Source: JAHCIE01 sp034431435 (GTDB lineage Bacteria > Chloroflexota > Anaerolineae > Epilineales > JAHCIE01). From it: a stretch of DNA of 27,277 nucleotides. Of the stretch, positions 15,518-24,090 are shown piece after piece. A model generated the notes under the pieces. The model had not been told where the DNA came from and made no database searches. It saw only the letters and a list, made by a program, of their open reading frames with translations. Numbering within the stretch: the first letter of the stretch is position 1; each line of letters begins with the position of its first letter. The stretch covers positions 1-27,277 of the forward strand of contig DAOUDG010000036.1 of the NCBI GenBank assembly GCA_034431435.1, read 5' to 3'. The translations under genes were made by a program, and so were the position numbers.

Positions 15518-16957
15518 ATGCCTCACCTCTTCGAGCACTACACCACCGACGGCTTCTTTGACGAAATGTTTGACGCGCGGAGGCAGCCCCGCCCGCACTA
15601 CGAGCGCCTGTTCGAGCGCCTCGACAAGCTGACGCGCGTCGATTTCGAGGAGCGCGTACAACTGGCGGACATCGCTTTCCTGTACCAGGGTATCACCTTC
15701 ACCGTGTACTCCGCGCAGGAGGGCATCGAGCGTATCTTTCCCTTTGACCTCATTCCCCGCATCATTCCCCAGAGCGAGTGGCGGGTTCTGGAGCAGGGTC
15801 TCCAGCAGCGCGTCACGGCCCTCAACCTGTTCCTCCACGACATCTACCACGATCAGCGCATCCTGCGCGAAGGCGTCGTGCCAGCGGAACTGGTCCTCGG
15901 CGCGCAGGGGTTCTGCGACCTGATGGTGGATGTCGACCCGCCGGGCGGCGTCTACATCCATATCACGGGCACGGACCTGGTGCGCGATGAAGAGGGAAAC
16001 TATCTGGTCCTCGAAGATAACCTGCGCAGTCCGTCCGGCGTGTCCTACGTGCTGGAAAATCGCGCCGCGATGAAGCGGGCCTTCCCGCGCCTGTTCGAGC
16101 ATTACGGCGTGCTGCCGGTGGAGCAGTACCCCCAACTGCTGCTCGAAACCCTGCGCAGCGTTGCGCCCTACAGTCTCGAGACGCCGACGGTGGCGCTGCT
16201 GACGCCGGGTATCTACAACTCGGCGTACTTCGAGCATTCCTTCCTGGCGCGGCAGATGGGCATCGAGATTGTCGAGGGCCGCGACCTGGTCGCCCACGAC
16301 AACCGTGTCTTCATGCGCACGACCCACGGCCTGCAAGGGATTGACGTGCTGTATCGGCGGGTAGACGACGCCTTTCTCGACCCGCTGGCGTTTCGCGCCG
16401 ACTCAGAACTGGGCTGCGCGGGGCTGTTCAATGCCTACCGGGCGGGCAACATTACCATCGCCAACGCCATCGGGACGGGGGTAGCCGACGACAAGGCCGT
16501 GTACCCCTACGTCCCCGACATGATTCGCTACTACCTGAGCGAGGAGCCGATTCTACGCAACGTGCCCACCTACCAGGCGGTCAATCCCGCCGAGCGGGAC
16601 TATATCCTCGCCAATCTGGACAGGCTGGTGGTGAAGTCGGTCAACGAGGCGGGCGGCTACGGGATGCTGGTCGGTCCTCACGCGACGGCGGCTGAGCGCG
16701 CCGCCTTCGCCGATAAGGTGCGGGCGCAGCCGCGCAACTTCATCGCTCAGCCGACCATCGCCCTCAGTCGTCACCCGGCCTTCGTGGACGGTCGCTTCGA
16801 GGGCCGCCACGTGGACCTGCGCCCGTATGTGTTGTATGGGCGAGGGGTGCGCCTGATTCCGGGCGGGCTGACGCGGGTCGCGTTGCGGCGTGGTTCGCTG
16901 GTGGTCAATTCATCGCAGGGCGGCGGCAGCAAGGATACGTGGGTGCTGGATGAGTAG
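15518..16957 (+). CDS. Circularly permuted ATP-grasp type 2 protein
   Basis: This 479-residue protein matches the circularly permuted ATP-grasp family of COG2308 (DUF404/DUF407). Landmarks are YQGITFTVY at 55-63, the FPFDLIPRII segment, VLEDNLRSPSGVSYVLENR at 165-183, VDVLYRRVDDAFLDPL-like text near 275-290, VVKSVNEAGGYGMLVGP at 371-387, and RHVDLRPYVLYG. The family is predicted to couple ATP to amide bond formation in peptide synthesis or modification (amidoligase survey of Iyer, Abhiman and Aravind). It stands first in an operon with alpha-E and transglutaminase genes, the neighbourhood described for it. ATG 15518 has no clear Shine-Dalgarno, but the conserved N-terminus begins here. Confidence 0.9.
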   Translation: MPHLFEHYTTDGFFDEMFDARRQPRPHYERLFERLDKLTRVDFEERVQLADIAFLYQGITFTVYSAQEGIERIFPFDLIPRIIPQSEWRVLEQGLQQRVTALNLFLHDIYHDQRILREGVVPAELVLGAQGFCDLMVDVDPPGGVYIHITGTDLVRDEEGNYLVLEDNLRSPSGVSYVLENRAAMKRAFPRLFEHYGVLPVEQYPQLLLETLRSVAPYSLETPTVALLTPGIYNSAYFEHSFLARQMGIEIVEGRDLVAHDNRVFMRTTHGLQGIDVLYRRVDDAFLDPLAFRADSELGCAGLFNAYRAGNITIANAIGTGVADDKAVYPYVPDMIRYYLSEEPILRNVPTYQAVNPAERDYILANLDRLVVKSVNEAGGYGMLVGPHATAAERAAFADKVRAQPRNFIAQPTIALSRHPAFVDGRFEGRHVDLRPYVLYGRGVRLIPGGLTRVALRRGSLVVNSSQGGGSKDTWVLDE

Positions 16958-16965
16958 GAGACGCT

Positions 16966-17958
16966 ATGCTCTCGCGCGTGGCCGAGTCGATGTTCTGGAT
17001 GTCGCGCTATCTGGAGCGCGCCGAGGATGTGGCGCGCATCATCGCCGTCAATTTTCAGGCGGCGCTTGATGCGCCGCATCTGAGCGAGGCGCTGCTGTGG
17101 GAACCGCTGATTACCATCACCGGTGATCAGGCGCGCTTTCGTGGGGTATTCGGCGAGTATTCGGCCGACACGGTGACTCACTTCCTGCTGAGCCATCCCA
17201 GCAACCCCAACACGGTTGTCGCCAGCATCGAGCGGGCGCGCGAGAACGCCCGCGCTGTGCGCGAGCAGATCAGCCGGGAGATGTGGGAGCAGATCAATCG
17301 CCTGTATCATCAGGTGCGCGCTTACGACGTGGCGACCGTCGTCCGCAACCCCTACGACTTTTTCAGCGAGGTCCGTAACGGCTCGCACCTGTTCCAGGGG
17401 GCGACGGACGCCTCCATGACCCACGGCGAAGGGTGGCACTTCATCCAGACCGGCAAATACCTGGAGCGGGCCGACAAGACGACGCGCCTCCTGGACGTGA
17501 AGTACGCCGCGCTGTCAGAGGACGCCGAAGGCGCGCCGCTGGGGACGCTGCAATGGATTGCGCTGCTCAAGTCATGCAGCGCCTTCGAGCCATATCGCCG
17601 CGTCCACTCTCAGCTGCATTCGTGGCGCGTCGCCGACTTCCTGTTGCTGGACCGTCAGTTCCCCCGCAGCGTGCTGTTCTGTCTGGACCAGGTGCGTCTG
17701 GCGCTCGCTGCCATCTCGGGACACCAGGGGCGGCCGACTAACCTGGCAGAACGGTCGCTAGGGCGGCTATGCGCAGAGATGGAGTACCTGGACATTCGGG
17801 ACGCGCTCAGCGACTTCCACCATTACCTAGATAGCTTGCAGAGCAAGATGAACTACGTAGGCGAGGCCATCGCCCAGACCTACTTCGACATCACCAGCCC
17901 TCCGCCACTCGCGCCCCGACCGGGAATGGTCGCCAGCCAGCAGCAACAGCAGCAATAG
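16966..17958 (+). CDS. Alpha-E domain protein with poly-glutamine tail
   Basis: A 330-residue all-helical alpha-E protein (COG2307). The start is typical (MLSRVAESMFWMSRYLERAE), and the second helical half repeats the motif (QTGKYLERADKTTRLLDV). Alpha-E proteins accompany permuted ATP-grasp enzymes and may form a complex with them; their activity is not established. TAGGAGACGCT before ATG 16966 gives a good Shine-Dalgarno, and only 8 bp separate it from the upstream stop, so the two are clearly co-transcribed. The C-terminus is odd: SQQQQQQ coded by CAG/CAA repeats after a proline-rich linker. Length excluding the tail is normal for the family. Confidence 0.88.
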   Translation: MLSRVAESMFWMSRYLERAEDVARIIAVNFQAALDAPHLSEALLWEPLITITGDQARFRGVFGEYSADTVTHFLLSHPSNPNTVVASIERARENARAVREQISREMWEQINRLYHQVRAYDVATVVRNPYDFFSEVRNGSHLFQGATDASMTHGEGWHFIQTGKYLERADKTTRLLDVKYAALSEDAEGAPLGTLQWIALLKSCSAFEPYRRVHSQLHSWRVADFLLLDRQFPRSVLFCLDQVRLALAAISGHQGRPTNLAERSLGRLCAEMEYLDIRDALSDFHHYLDSLQSKMNYVGEAIAQTYFDITSPPPLAPRPGMVASQQQQQQ

Positions 17959-17964
17959 CCAGGG

Positions 17965-17992
17965 TCGACGGGATTCGGCAATCGAGTATAAT
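17965..17992 (+). promoter_or_regulatory. Promoter candidate of the DUF1269 gene
   Basis: TCGACG (17965-17970), 16 nt, TATAAT (17987-17992). It lies in the 81-bp gap after the alpha-E stop and about 48 nt before ATG 18040, so the DUF1269 and transglutaminase genes may also be transcribed separately. Confidence 0.48.
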
Positions 17993-18039
17993 CTTGCCTG
18001 AGCAATAGTACGCACCAGCGACGCACAAGGAGGGCATGC

Positions 18040-18705
18040 ATGTCCCAGGTACCCGATCCGGGCGAGTACGAGTCGCTCCAACGACAGGAGAACGAACTTC
18101 AGGACCCCCGCCGCCAGCAGGTGGTGCCGGTGGACGACAAGGTCGAGGCGGTACGCGAGGAGTCGTTCCGCGAGATGGCCCTCCAGGATCAGGGACCGCG
18201 CGGCACGCCGTTGGGCCAGTACGGCGAGTTCATCCTGGCGGCGTGGCCGGACGACGTGGCCGCCGATGCCTTCATGAAGGCGCATCCCATGAAGGGATTG
18301 AAGGACCTGGCCGTGGTGAAACGCGACGAGGAGGGTAAGCTCCATATCTACGACCGCGACGACCACGGCGCGGGGCGCGGCGCGGTTGTGGGCGGAGCCA
18401 TTGGCGGGGCGATTGGCCTGCTGTTTGGCCCCCTCGCTCTGGCGACAGCCGCCGCTGGCGCGGTGATCGGCGGCGCGGTAGAGAAGCTCACCGACAGCGG
18501 CTTCGCCGATGATAAGCTCAAGGCCATCGGCGATAGCCTGGGCGCGGACTCGTCGGTGCTGGTTGCCATCGCCGATTTCGAGGTCGCCGACCAGTTCAAG
18601 GCGGACCTGGCTGCCAGCGGGGCTGAACTATATTCAGCGCTGGGCACTAATACCCTGACGGCGCTGACCAGGCTGCACGAGCAGAGCGCCGGCGACCAGG
18701 GCTGA
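18040..18705 (+). CDS. DUF1269 membrane protein with N-terminal extension
   Basis: A 221-residue protein. Residues about 62-103 (GEFILAAWPDDVAADAFM, then AVVKRDEEGKLHIYD) match the start of DUF1269 (COG4803). A glycine-rich hairpin-like hydrophobic segment follows (residues 108-146, GAVVGGAIGGAIGLLFGPLA), then VLVAIADFEVADQFKADL. The first 60 residues are charged and Gln/Arg-rich, an addition to the usual fold. Function of the family is unknown; some members respond to stress. AAGGAGGG at 18027-18034, 5 nt before ATG 18040, is the strongest Shine-Dalgarno in the window, suggesting high expression. It interrupts the common order alpha-E then transglutaminase. Confidence 0.8.
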   Translation: MSQVPDPGEYESLQRQENELQDPRRQQVVPVDDKVEAVREESFREMALQDQGPRGTPLGQYGEFILAAWPDDVAADAFMKAHPMKGLKDLAVVKRDEEGKLHIYDRDDHGAGRGAVVGGAIGGAIGLLFGPLALATAAAGAVIGGAVEKLTDSGFADDKLKAIGDSLGADSSVLVAIADFEVADQFKADLAASGAELYSALGTNTLTALTRLHEQSAGDQG

Positions 18706-18725
18706 TACGAAGGTAGCATTCCATC

Positions 18726-18754
18726 GGGAGAGACTGCGCCCGGTGGCCTCTCCC
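18726..18754 (+). other. Stem-loop between the DUF1269 and transglutaminase genes
   Basis: GGGAGAG (18726-18732) and CTCTCCC (18748-18754) can pair over a 15-nt loop, ending 9 nt before ATG 18764. There is no T-run. It could reduce transglutaminase translation or stabilise the upstream message. Confidence 0.35.
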
Positions 18755-18763
18755 TGAAGACCC

Positions 18764-19612
18764 ATGCGACTCTACATCGAGCATCACACGATCTTTCGGT
18801 ATGACCATCTGGTGCGTGAGCAAACCGGCGAGGCGCGCCTCCAACCCCGCGACGACGAGGGTCAGCGGCTGGTAGGGGCGCGGGTTGCCCTCGATCCGGC
18901 GACGCCAGTCAGTCGAATCAGCGATCGCTTCGGCAACACGGTTCACTGCTACAGTGTCTTGCCCTGGCACAAGAGACTGACCGTCACCGCAACAAGTCTG
19001 GTAGAGACGAGCGACAGCGCGAGAATCGTCGCGGCGCCCCTGTCGCCGTTGGAGCGTCATGACTACCTGTCGCCGAGCCGCTACGTGCCGCAGACCTGGG
19101 AACTGGCCCACTTCGCCCGGAGCCACGCCCACGGCGAGGGTGATGAGGCGCGCGCCCTCAGCCTCATGACGGCGATCTTCGACACGTGCGAGTACGTGCC
19201 GGGCAGCACCGATATCTCCACCACGGCGGAGGCGGTGCTGAGCGGCCGACAGGGCGTGTGCCAGGACTTTGCCCATCTGCTGCTCGCGCTGTGTCGGGCG
19301 GAACGTATCCCGGCCCGCTACGTAAGCGGCTACCTGTACGACGCGGCCAAGCCCCACGATGCGGTGCTGGCGTCCCACGCCTGGGCCGAGGTCTTCGTGG
19401 GCAGCCAGGGGTGGCTGGCCCTGGACCCCACTCACAACCGTCCCACCAATGCCAACTACGTGCGGGTGGCTGTGGGGCGCGACTACGCCGACGCGACGCC
19501 GGTGCGAGGCTTCTACAAGGGGATGGCGGCGGAGAAGATGGAGGTCCAGGTTTTCATCCGCTATGTTGACGAGCGGCTGACGGTAGGCAGCGGTGGCGAG
19601 ATATCGACGTAA
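18764..19612 (+). CDS. Transglutaminase-like cysteine protease-fold protein
   Basis: A 282-residue protein of the bacterial transglutaminase-like family (COG1305) with an N-terminal bundle-like domain (MRLYIEHHTIFRYDHLVREQ) typical of proteins paired with permuted ATP-grasp enzymes. The catalytic triad is visible: Cys166 in GVCQDFAHLLL, His205 in SHAWAEVF, Asp221 in ALDPTHN. Enzymes with this fold cross-link or cleave peptide bonds; in this neighbourhood they are thought to process the peptide product of the ATP-grasp protein. There is no signal peptide, so it acts in the cytoplasm. ATG 18764 starts the conserved domain; the Shine-Dalgarno (GAAGA) is weak. Confidence 0.92.
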   Translation: MRLYIEHHTIFRYDHLVREQTGEARLQPRDDEGQRLVGARVALDPATPVSRISDRFGNTVHCYSVLPWHKRLTVTATSLVETSDSARIVAAPLSPLERHDYLSPSRYVPQTWELAHFARSHAHGEGDEARALSLMTAIFDTCEYVPGSTDISTTAEAVLSGRQGVCQDFAHLLLALCRAERIPARYVSGYLYDAAKPHDAVLASHAWAEVFVGSQGWLALDPTHNRPTNANYVRVAVGRDYADATPVRGFYKGMAAEKMEVQVFIRYVDERLTVGSGGEIST

Positions 19613-19750
19613 GATTGGCCGATGCCGAGGGTCTATCGAATGTCAAGGCCACACGCGGGCACGTCTCACAGGCGCGATGAGCGCGCTGTATGACCTGGCT
19701 CCGTTTGTGGCCTCTTTATTGTTGTTGCGCGCCCAACGAGGAGTTGTAAC

Positions 19751-21418
19751 ATGAGCACCAAGTTTATCTTTGTCACCGGCGGTGTCGTCAGCTCGTTGGG
19801 CAAGGGCATCACGGCGGCGGCGTTAGGGCGACTGCTGAAGGCGCGCGGCCTGCGCGTCGCCATCCAGAAGTTGGACCCTTATATCAACGTCGATCCGGGG
19901 ACCATGAGTCCCTACGAGCATGGCGAGGTCTTCGTCCTCGAAGATGGGGCGGAGACGGACCTGGACCTGGGCCACTACGAGCGCTTCATCGACGAGAACC
20001 TGACCCGCGCCAGCAACGCCACGACCGGGCAGATCTACTCCGAGGTCATCGCTAAAGAGCGGCGCGGCGACTACCTGGGCAAGACGATTCAGACCATTCC
20101 CCACATCACCAATGAGATCAAGCGCCGCATCCGCCTGGCCTCGCGGTCGGGCGACCTGGACGTGCTCATCGTCGAGATCGGTGGCACGGTCGGCGACATC
20201 GAAAGCCTGCCCTTCCTGGAAGCGATTCGCCAGATGCGCAAGGACGTGGGTCGCCACAACGTCCTGTATATTCATGTCACCCTGCTGCCCCATATCGGGG
20301 CGACCGGCGAGCTAAAGACTAAGCCCACCCAGCACAGCGTCAAGGAACTGCGCGGTATCGGCATCCAACCCGACATTATCGTCACCCGCTCCGACCATCC
20401 GGTGACTGACGACGTGCGCGCCAAGATTGCCCTGTTCACGGACGTCGACGTCGAAGGGGTGGTGCCCCTGGTGACAGCGGATACCATCTACGCCGTGCCT
20501 CTGGAGCTGGAGGCGGCGGGGCTGGGTAACCATGTAGTGCGCGAGTTGGGCCTGCCCGCCCACGCCCCCGACCTGGCCGAGTGGCGGCGGCTGGTGGACG
20601 CCATTCGACGCCCCAAGCCAGGCGTGAGAGTCGCTGTCGTCGGCAAGTACGTGGAGCTTCACGACGCCTATCTGAGCGTCAAGGAGGCGTTGCAGCATGC
20701 GGGCGTCGCCCACGGTCTGGATGTGGACATCGACTGGGTAGACAGCGAGGAGTTGGAGAAGCAGGACGTCAGCGCGCGCCTGAGCCAGGCCGATGGCATC
20801 GTGGTGCCGGGCGGCTTCGGCCATCGTGGCATCGAGGGCAAGATTGCTGCGGCGCGCTTCGCTCGCGAGAACAAGGTTCCCTATCTTGGCCTGTGCCTGG
20901 GCATGCAAGTCATGGTCATCGAGCTGGGCCGCCATGCGCTAGGCAACGAGACCGCCAACAGCACGGAGTTCCATGAGGCGACGAAGCACCCCGTCATCGA
21001 CCTGCTGCCCGAGCAGCGTAGCATCACCGAGATGGGCGGCACGATGCGGCTGGGTGCAGAGGCGAGTTGCGTCCTGCCAGGCACGCGCGCCCATGCGGCG
21101 TATGCCACAGCCACCATCAGCGAGCGGCGGCGGCATCGCTTCGAGGTCAACAACGTTTACCTGCCAACCCTCCAGGGCGCGGGCCTGATTGTCAGTGGCA
21201 CGAGCGCGGACGGGTCACTGGTGGACATCTCGGAACTGCGCGACCACCCCTGGATGCTCGGCACGCAGTATCACCCCGAGTTCAAGTCGCGCCCCAACCG
21301 CCCGCATCCACTGTTCGTCGCCTTCATCGGTGCGGTCAAGGCGCGGGTGGGGAACCACGTGGCAGAGGAGGCGGCGCTGCCAGTGAGCGGGGCGCCGGTG
21401 GCTGAGATGGGGGATTAG
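19751..21418 (+). CDS. pyrG: CTP synthase (glutamine hydrolysing)
   Basis: A 555-residue CTP synthase, which aminates UTP to CTP with ATP and glutamine. The synthase domain (1-270) has FVTGGVVSSLGKG at 7-19 as P-loop, DPYINVDPGTMSP, and HGEVFVLEDGAETDLDLG. The C-terminal class I glutamine amidotransferase domain (from about 290) has GLCLGMQ with nucleophile Cys382, and the His508/Glu510 pair in QYHPEF. Length is normal. GAGGAG at 19738-19743 lies 7 nt before ATG 19751. The 138 bp upstream hold no clear promoter that I can call. The gene follows the transglutaminase and precedes an exopolysaccharide block; co-regulation with either is not shown. CTP could feed nucleotide-sugar synthesis. Confidence 0.98.
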   Translation: MSTKFIFVTGGVVSSLGKGITAAALGRLLKARGLRVAIQKLDPYINVDPGTMSPYEHGEVFVLEDGAETDLDLGHYERFIDENLTRASNATTGQIYSEVIAKERRGDYLGKTIQTIPHITNEIKRRIRLASRSGDLDVLIVEIGGTVGDIESLPFLEAIRQMRKDVGRHNVLYIHVTLLPHIGATGELKTKPTQHSVKELRGIGIQPDIIVTRSDHPVTDDVRAKIALFTDVDVEGVVPLVTADTIYAVPLELEAAGLGNHVVRELGLPAHAPDLAEWRRLVDAIRRPKPGVRVAVVGKYVELHDAYLSVKEALQHAGVAHGLDVDIDWVDSEELEKQDVSARLSQADGIVVPGGFGHRGIEGKIAAARFARENKVPYLGLCLGMQVMVIELGRHALGNETANSTEFHEATKHPVIDLLPEQRSITEMGGTMRLGAEASCVLPGTRAHAAYATATISERRRHRFEVNNVYLPTLQGAGLIVSGTSADGSLVDISELRDHPWMLGTQYHPEFKSRPNRPHPLFVAFIGAVKARVGNHVAEEAALPVSGAPVAEMGD

Positions 21419-21473
21419 GGACTAGCGGCTGGAGACGAGGTGGCCAGCCCGCGCTCCTGGTGGCGCGTTACCC

Positions 21474-21489
21474 GTCGTTGGCCTTCGTC
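21474..21489. repeat. 16-bp word shared with 3537-3552
   Basis: GTCGTTGGCCTTCGTC is identical at both places, each time in the intergenic region upstream of a plus-strand gene (the APH kinase and the Wzz-like gene). Here it is followed by TTTGGTCGTC, so it looks like part of a phased short-repeat family rather than a specific operator. Confidence 0.5.
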
Positions 21490-21490
21490 T

Positions 21491-21519
21491 TTGGTCGTCT
21501 CGGCTTTGTGTGCTACAAT
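21491..21519 (+). promoter_or_regulatory. Promoter candidate of the exopolysaccharide block
   Basis: TTGGTC (21491-21496), 17 nt, TACAAT (21514-21519). The -10 is good and the -35 half matches. Transcription would start about 15 nt before ATG 21540, just upstream of or within the AAGGAGG ribosome site. Confidence 0.45.
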
Positions 21520-21539
21520 AGCGCGATGAAGGAGGCTTC

Positions 21540-22274
21540 ATGGCGCTTCGCGACTATGTGCGCATTCTCCTGCGGCGCGGCTGGATCATCGTCTTGCTGG
21601 CGGTCGTCGCCGCGTTGAGCGCGTTCGTGTTCAGCCGCTACCTGGTGAAGCCTGAATACCGCTCCGAGGTGCTGCTGAGTGTCCTGCCGACCCGACCCGC
21701 CGATTGGGGTTCGGGCCAGGGCGCGAAGGGTATGTTGAACAACTTCGCCGAGCAGATTCGCCAGAATGACGACATCGCCGCTCGCGTGGCCGACGTCCTC
21801 AAGCTGGACCTGCCGGCGGACGACCTGAAGGGTCGCATCCAGGTCGATCCGGATGAGTTGAACCTGACGCTCCGTATCCGGGCCACGGACGCCGATCCCA
21901 TCATCGCCAAGCGTATTGCCCAGGCCTTCGCGCAAACCTTCGTCGAGTTCCGCGACTCGGAGAACCAGAAGGTGGACCAGCGGGACCGCATCCTGGCCTC
22001 CATCACCCGCAACGCCCGCGATGGTGACCGCTTCAAGCCGCAGACCCGCGTCAACCTGTTAGCGGGTGCGGTTCTCGGCGCGCTGCTCGGCCTGATCATT
22101 GTCTTTGGCCTGGAGTACGCGGCGGCGGGCACGGTGCGTGGGGCGGAGGACGTCGAAAAGTACCTCGGCACGAACGTCCTGGGCATGATTCCGGCCGGTG
22201 CGAATGATCCCAGCCATCGCCCCGCCCCAACGACGCGCGCCGAGGCGGAGCGGCGCGCCTCACCGGCGAAGTAA
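21540..22274 (+). CDS. Wzz/CapA-like polysaccharide co-polymerase
   Basis: A 244-residue protein with the layout of polysaccharide chain-length regulators. The N-terminus MALRDYVRILLRRGWIIVLL leads into the first helix (residues 15-35). An extracellular part of about 130 residues follows, and then a second helix (about 171-195, LLAGAVLGALLGLIIVFGLE) with a short cytoplasmic tail. In Gram-positive-type systems this adaptor pairs with a separate BY-kinase; here the kinase is the next gene, so the two halves are split. Start ATG 21540 follows GAAGGAGG. The tail ends in a charged stretch (RAEAERRASPAK), with none of the kinase motifs. Confidence 0.85.
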   Translation: MALRDYVRILLRRGWIIVLLAVVAALSAFVFSRYLVKPEYRSEVLLSVLPTRPADWGSGQGAKGMLNNFAEQIRQNDDIAARVADVLKLDLPADDLKGRIQVDPDELNLTLRIRATDADPIIAKRIAQAFAQTFVEFRDSENQKVDQRDRILASITRNARDGDRFKPQTRVNLLAGAVLGALLGLIIVFGLEYAAAGTVRGAEDVEKYLGTNVLGMIPAGANDPSHRPAPTTRAEAERRASPAK

Positions 22275-22297
22275 CCATCTGAGGCGCGCGAGATGGT
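22274..22297 (+). other. Intercistronic stem-loop between the Wzz-like and kinase genes
   Basis: ACCATCT (22274-22280) pairs perfectly with AGATGGT (22291-22297) over 10 nt. It begins at the last base of the Wzz-like stop codon. No T-run follows, so read-through to the kinase is expected; it may tune the ratio of the two products. Confidence 0.4.
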
Positions 22298-22327
22298 CGC
22301 ATCCGGCGCCCCCACCTGAGGCATCGC

Positions 22328-23002
22328 GTGCCTGACCAGCTTACAACCCCCGACCTTGTCACCCTGACCCAACCTCGCAGCGCGGCGGCGGAAGCCTATC
22401 GCACCCTGCGGACCAGCCTCGAATTCTCCAGTCTGGACCGACCGTTGCGGACCCTGGTCGTTACCTCATCGTCGCCGGATGAGGGTAAGTCGACAACGGT
22501 TGCCAACCTGGCCCTGGCTCTGGCCCAGGCGGGACGCCGCACTGTCGTTGTCGACGCCGACCTGCGTCGCCCGTCGCTGCACAGCCTGTTCGGCCTGCCC
22601 AACGTGGCGGGCCTGACGAGCATGATGCTAGATGAGGCTGCTGCCCAACCGCCATACCAGGCGGGGCCGGTGGCCGGGCTGCGCGTGCTGACCAGCGGGC
22701 CGCTGCCGCCCAACCCGGCCGAGCTGCTTGCTTCGCGCCGCCTGGACGATGTCCTGGCGCGGCTGACGCAGGACGCCGACATCGTGCTGTTCGACGCCCC
22801 GCCCCTCACCGCCGTATCGGACGCGGCGGTACTGGCGGCGCGCGTGGATGGCGTCATCCTCGTCGTGCAGGCTGAGAAGACCAGACGCGAGGCCGTCCAG
22901 CGCGCCAAGAAGACGCTGGAGCGGGTGAACGCCCATCTCGTCGGGGCGGTACTGACCGAGGTGAAGGGCGATAAGGGGCTTACGTACTACGGAAGCGAGT
23001 GA
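22328..23002 (+). CDS. BY-kinase (CpsD/CapB-type bacterial tyrosine kinase)
   Basis: A 224-residue P-loop ATPase. Walker A is SSPDEGKSTT at 48-57, Walker A' is VVVDADLRRP at 73-82, Walker B is IVLFDAPPL at 152-160. N-terminal EAYRTLRTSLEFS is the usual interface motif. BY-kinases autophosphorylate a C-terminal tyrosine cluster and control polysaccharide export with the Wzz-like partner. The cluster here is minimal (TYYGSE), only two tyrosines, so phosphorylation control may be reduced. The likely start is GTG 22328 with a weak GAGG. The stop overlaps an alternative GTG of the next gene, so the two are coupled. Confidence 0.87.
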   Translation: MPDQLTTPDLVTLTQPRSAAAEAYRTLRTSLEFSSLDRPLRTLVVTSSSPDEGKSTTVANLALALAQAGRRTVVVDADLRRPSLHSLFGLPNVAGLTSMMLDEAAAQPPYQAGPVAGLRVLTSGPLPPNPAELLASRRLDDVLARLTQDADIVLFDAPPLTAVSDAAVLAARVDGVILVVQAEKTRREAVQRAKKTLERVNAHLVGAVLTEVKGDKGLTYYGSE

Positions 23003-23007
23003 GGGGT

Positions 23008-24072
23008 ATGAAAGCCTTGATCCTGAGCGGCGGCAAGGGGACGCGCCTCTACCCGCTGACGTATACCAGCGCCAAGCAACTGGTGCCGGTGGCGAATAAG
23101 CCTGTGCTGGTGCGCGTGATTGAGACGGTGCGCGATGCGGGCATCACCGACATCGGCATCGTCGTCGGTGACACCGCGCAGCAGATCAAGGACGCCATCG
23201 GCCAGGGGCGACGCTGGGGCGTGAACGTCGAATATATCCAGCAGGACGCGCCGCTGGGCCTGGCCCATGCCGTCAAGATCAGCCAGCCCTTCCTGGGCGA
23301 CAGCCGCTTCGTCATGTTCCTGGGCGACAATGTCATCCAGGGGGGCATCAATCGTCTCATCGGCGAGTTCGCCGACAGCGACTGGAACGCGCAGGTGGTA
23401 CTGACTGAGGTGGCCGAGCCGCAGCACTACGGCGTCGCCATCGTCGAGGACGGCCAGATTCAACGCCTCATCGAGAAGCCGCGCCAGCCGCCGAGCAACC
23501 TGGCCCTGGTGGGCATCTACATGTTCGACCGTCACATCTTCGAGGCGGTCAACGGTATCAAGCCCTCGTGGCGCGGTGAGCTAGAGATCACCGACGCCAT
23601 CCAGTGGCTGGTGGACCACGGCTGCCGCGTCCACCCCTACATCCATCGCGGCTGGTGGATCGACACGGGGAAGACGGCCGACATGCTGGCCGCCAATGCC
23701 CTGGTGCTGGACGAGTTGGAGCCGAGCATCCAGGGCTACGTGGACCGCGACTCGCAGGTGTCGGGCAAGGTGACGATTGAGCGCGGGGCGGAGATCATCA
23801 ACTCCGTCATCCGCGGCCCGGCTATCATTGGCGAGGACACCCGAGTCGTGAATTCCTACGTTGGACCGTTCACATCGGTGTACCACCACTGCCTGATCGA
23901 GAACTCGGAACTGGAACATTGCATCATCCTGGAGCACAGTCAGGTGCGGGACATACCGGCGCGGCTGGAAGACTCCCTCATCGGCCGCAACGTGACCATC
24001 ACCCGCTCGCCTATCAAGCCCAAGGCGTACAAGATGACGCTGGGAGACAATTCGCAAGTTGGGGTGCTCTAG
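23008..24072 (+). CDS. rmlA: Glucose-1-phosphate thymidylyltransferase, long form
   Basis: A 354-residue nucleotidyltransferase. LSGGKGTRLYPLT at 6-18 is the nucleotide-binding signature, and FLGDNVIQGG follows. About 110 C-terminal residues have hexapeptide-like left-handed helix repeats (VTIERGAEIINSVIRGPAII). This is the long RmlA type (TIGR01208-like), which makes dTDP-glucose from glucose-1-phosphate and dTTP. ATG 23008 follows GAGGGG; a GTG at 22999 would overlap the kinase stop but lacks a ribosome site. Long forms can lack the feedback site of short RmlA and may use other nucleotides. The dehydratase gene comes next, but no rmlC or rmlD is in the window. Confidence 0.92.
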   Translation: MKALILSGGKGTRLYPLTYTSAKQLVPVANKPVLVRVIETVRDAGITDIGIVVGDTAQQIKDAIGQGRRWGVNVEYIQQDAPLGLAHAVKISQPFLGDSRFVMFLGDNVIQGGINRLIGEFADSDWNAQVVLTEVAEPQHYGVAIVEDGQIQRLIEKPRQPPSNLALVGIYMFDRHIFEAVNGIKPSWRGELEITDAIQWLVDHGCRVHPYIHRGWWIDTGKTADMLAANALVLDELEPSIQGYVDRDSQVSGKVTIERGAEIINSVIRGPAIIGEDTRVVNSYVGPFTSVYHHCLIENSELEHCIILEHSQVRDIPARLEDSLIGRNVTITRSPIKPKAYKMTLGDNSQVGVL

Positions 24073-24090
24073 GGTTGGACGCGCGTGCGC

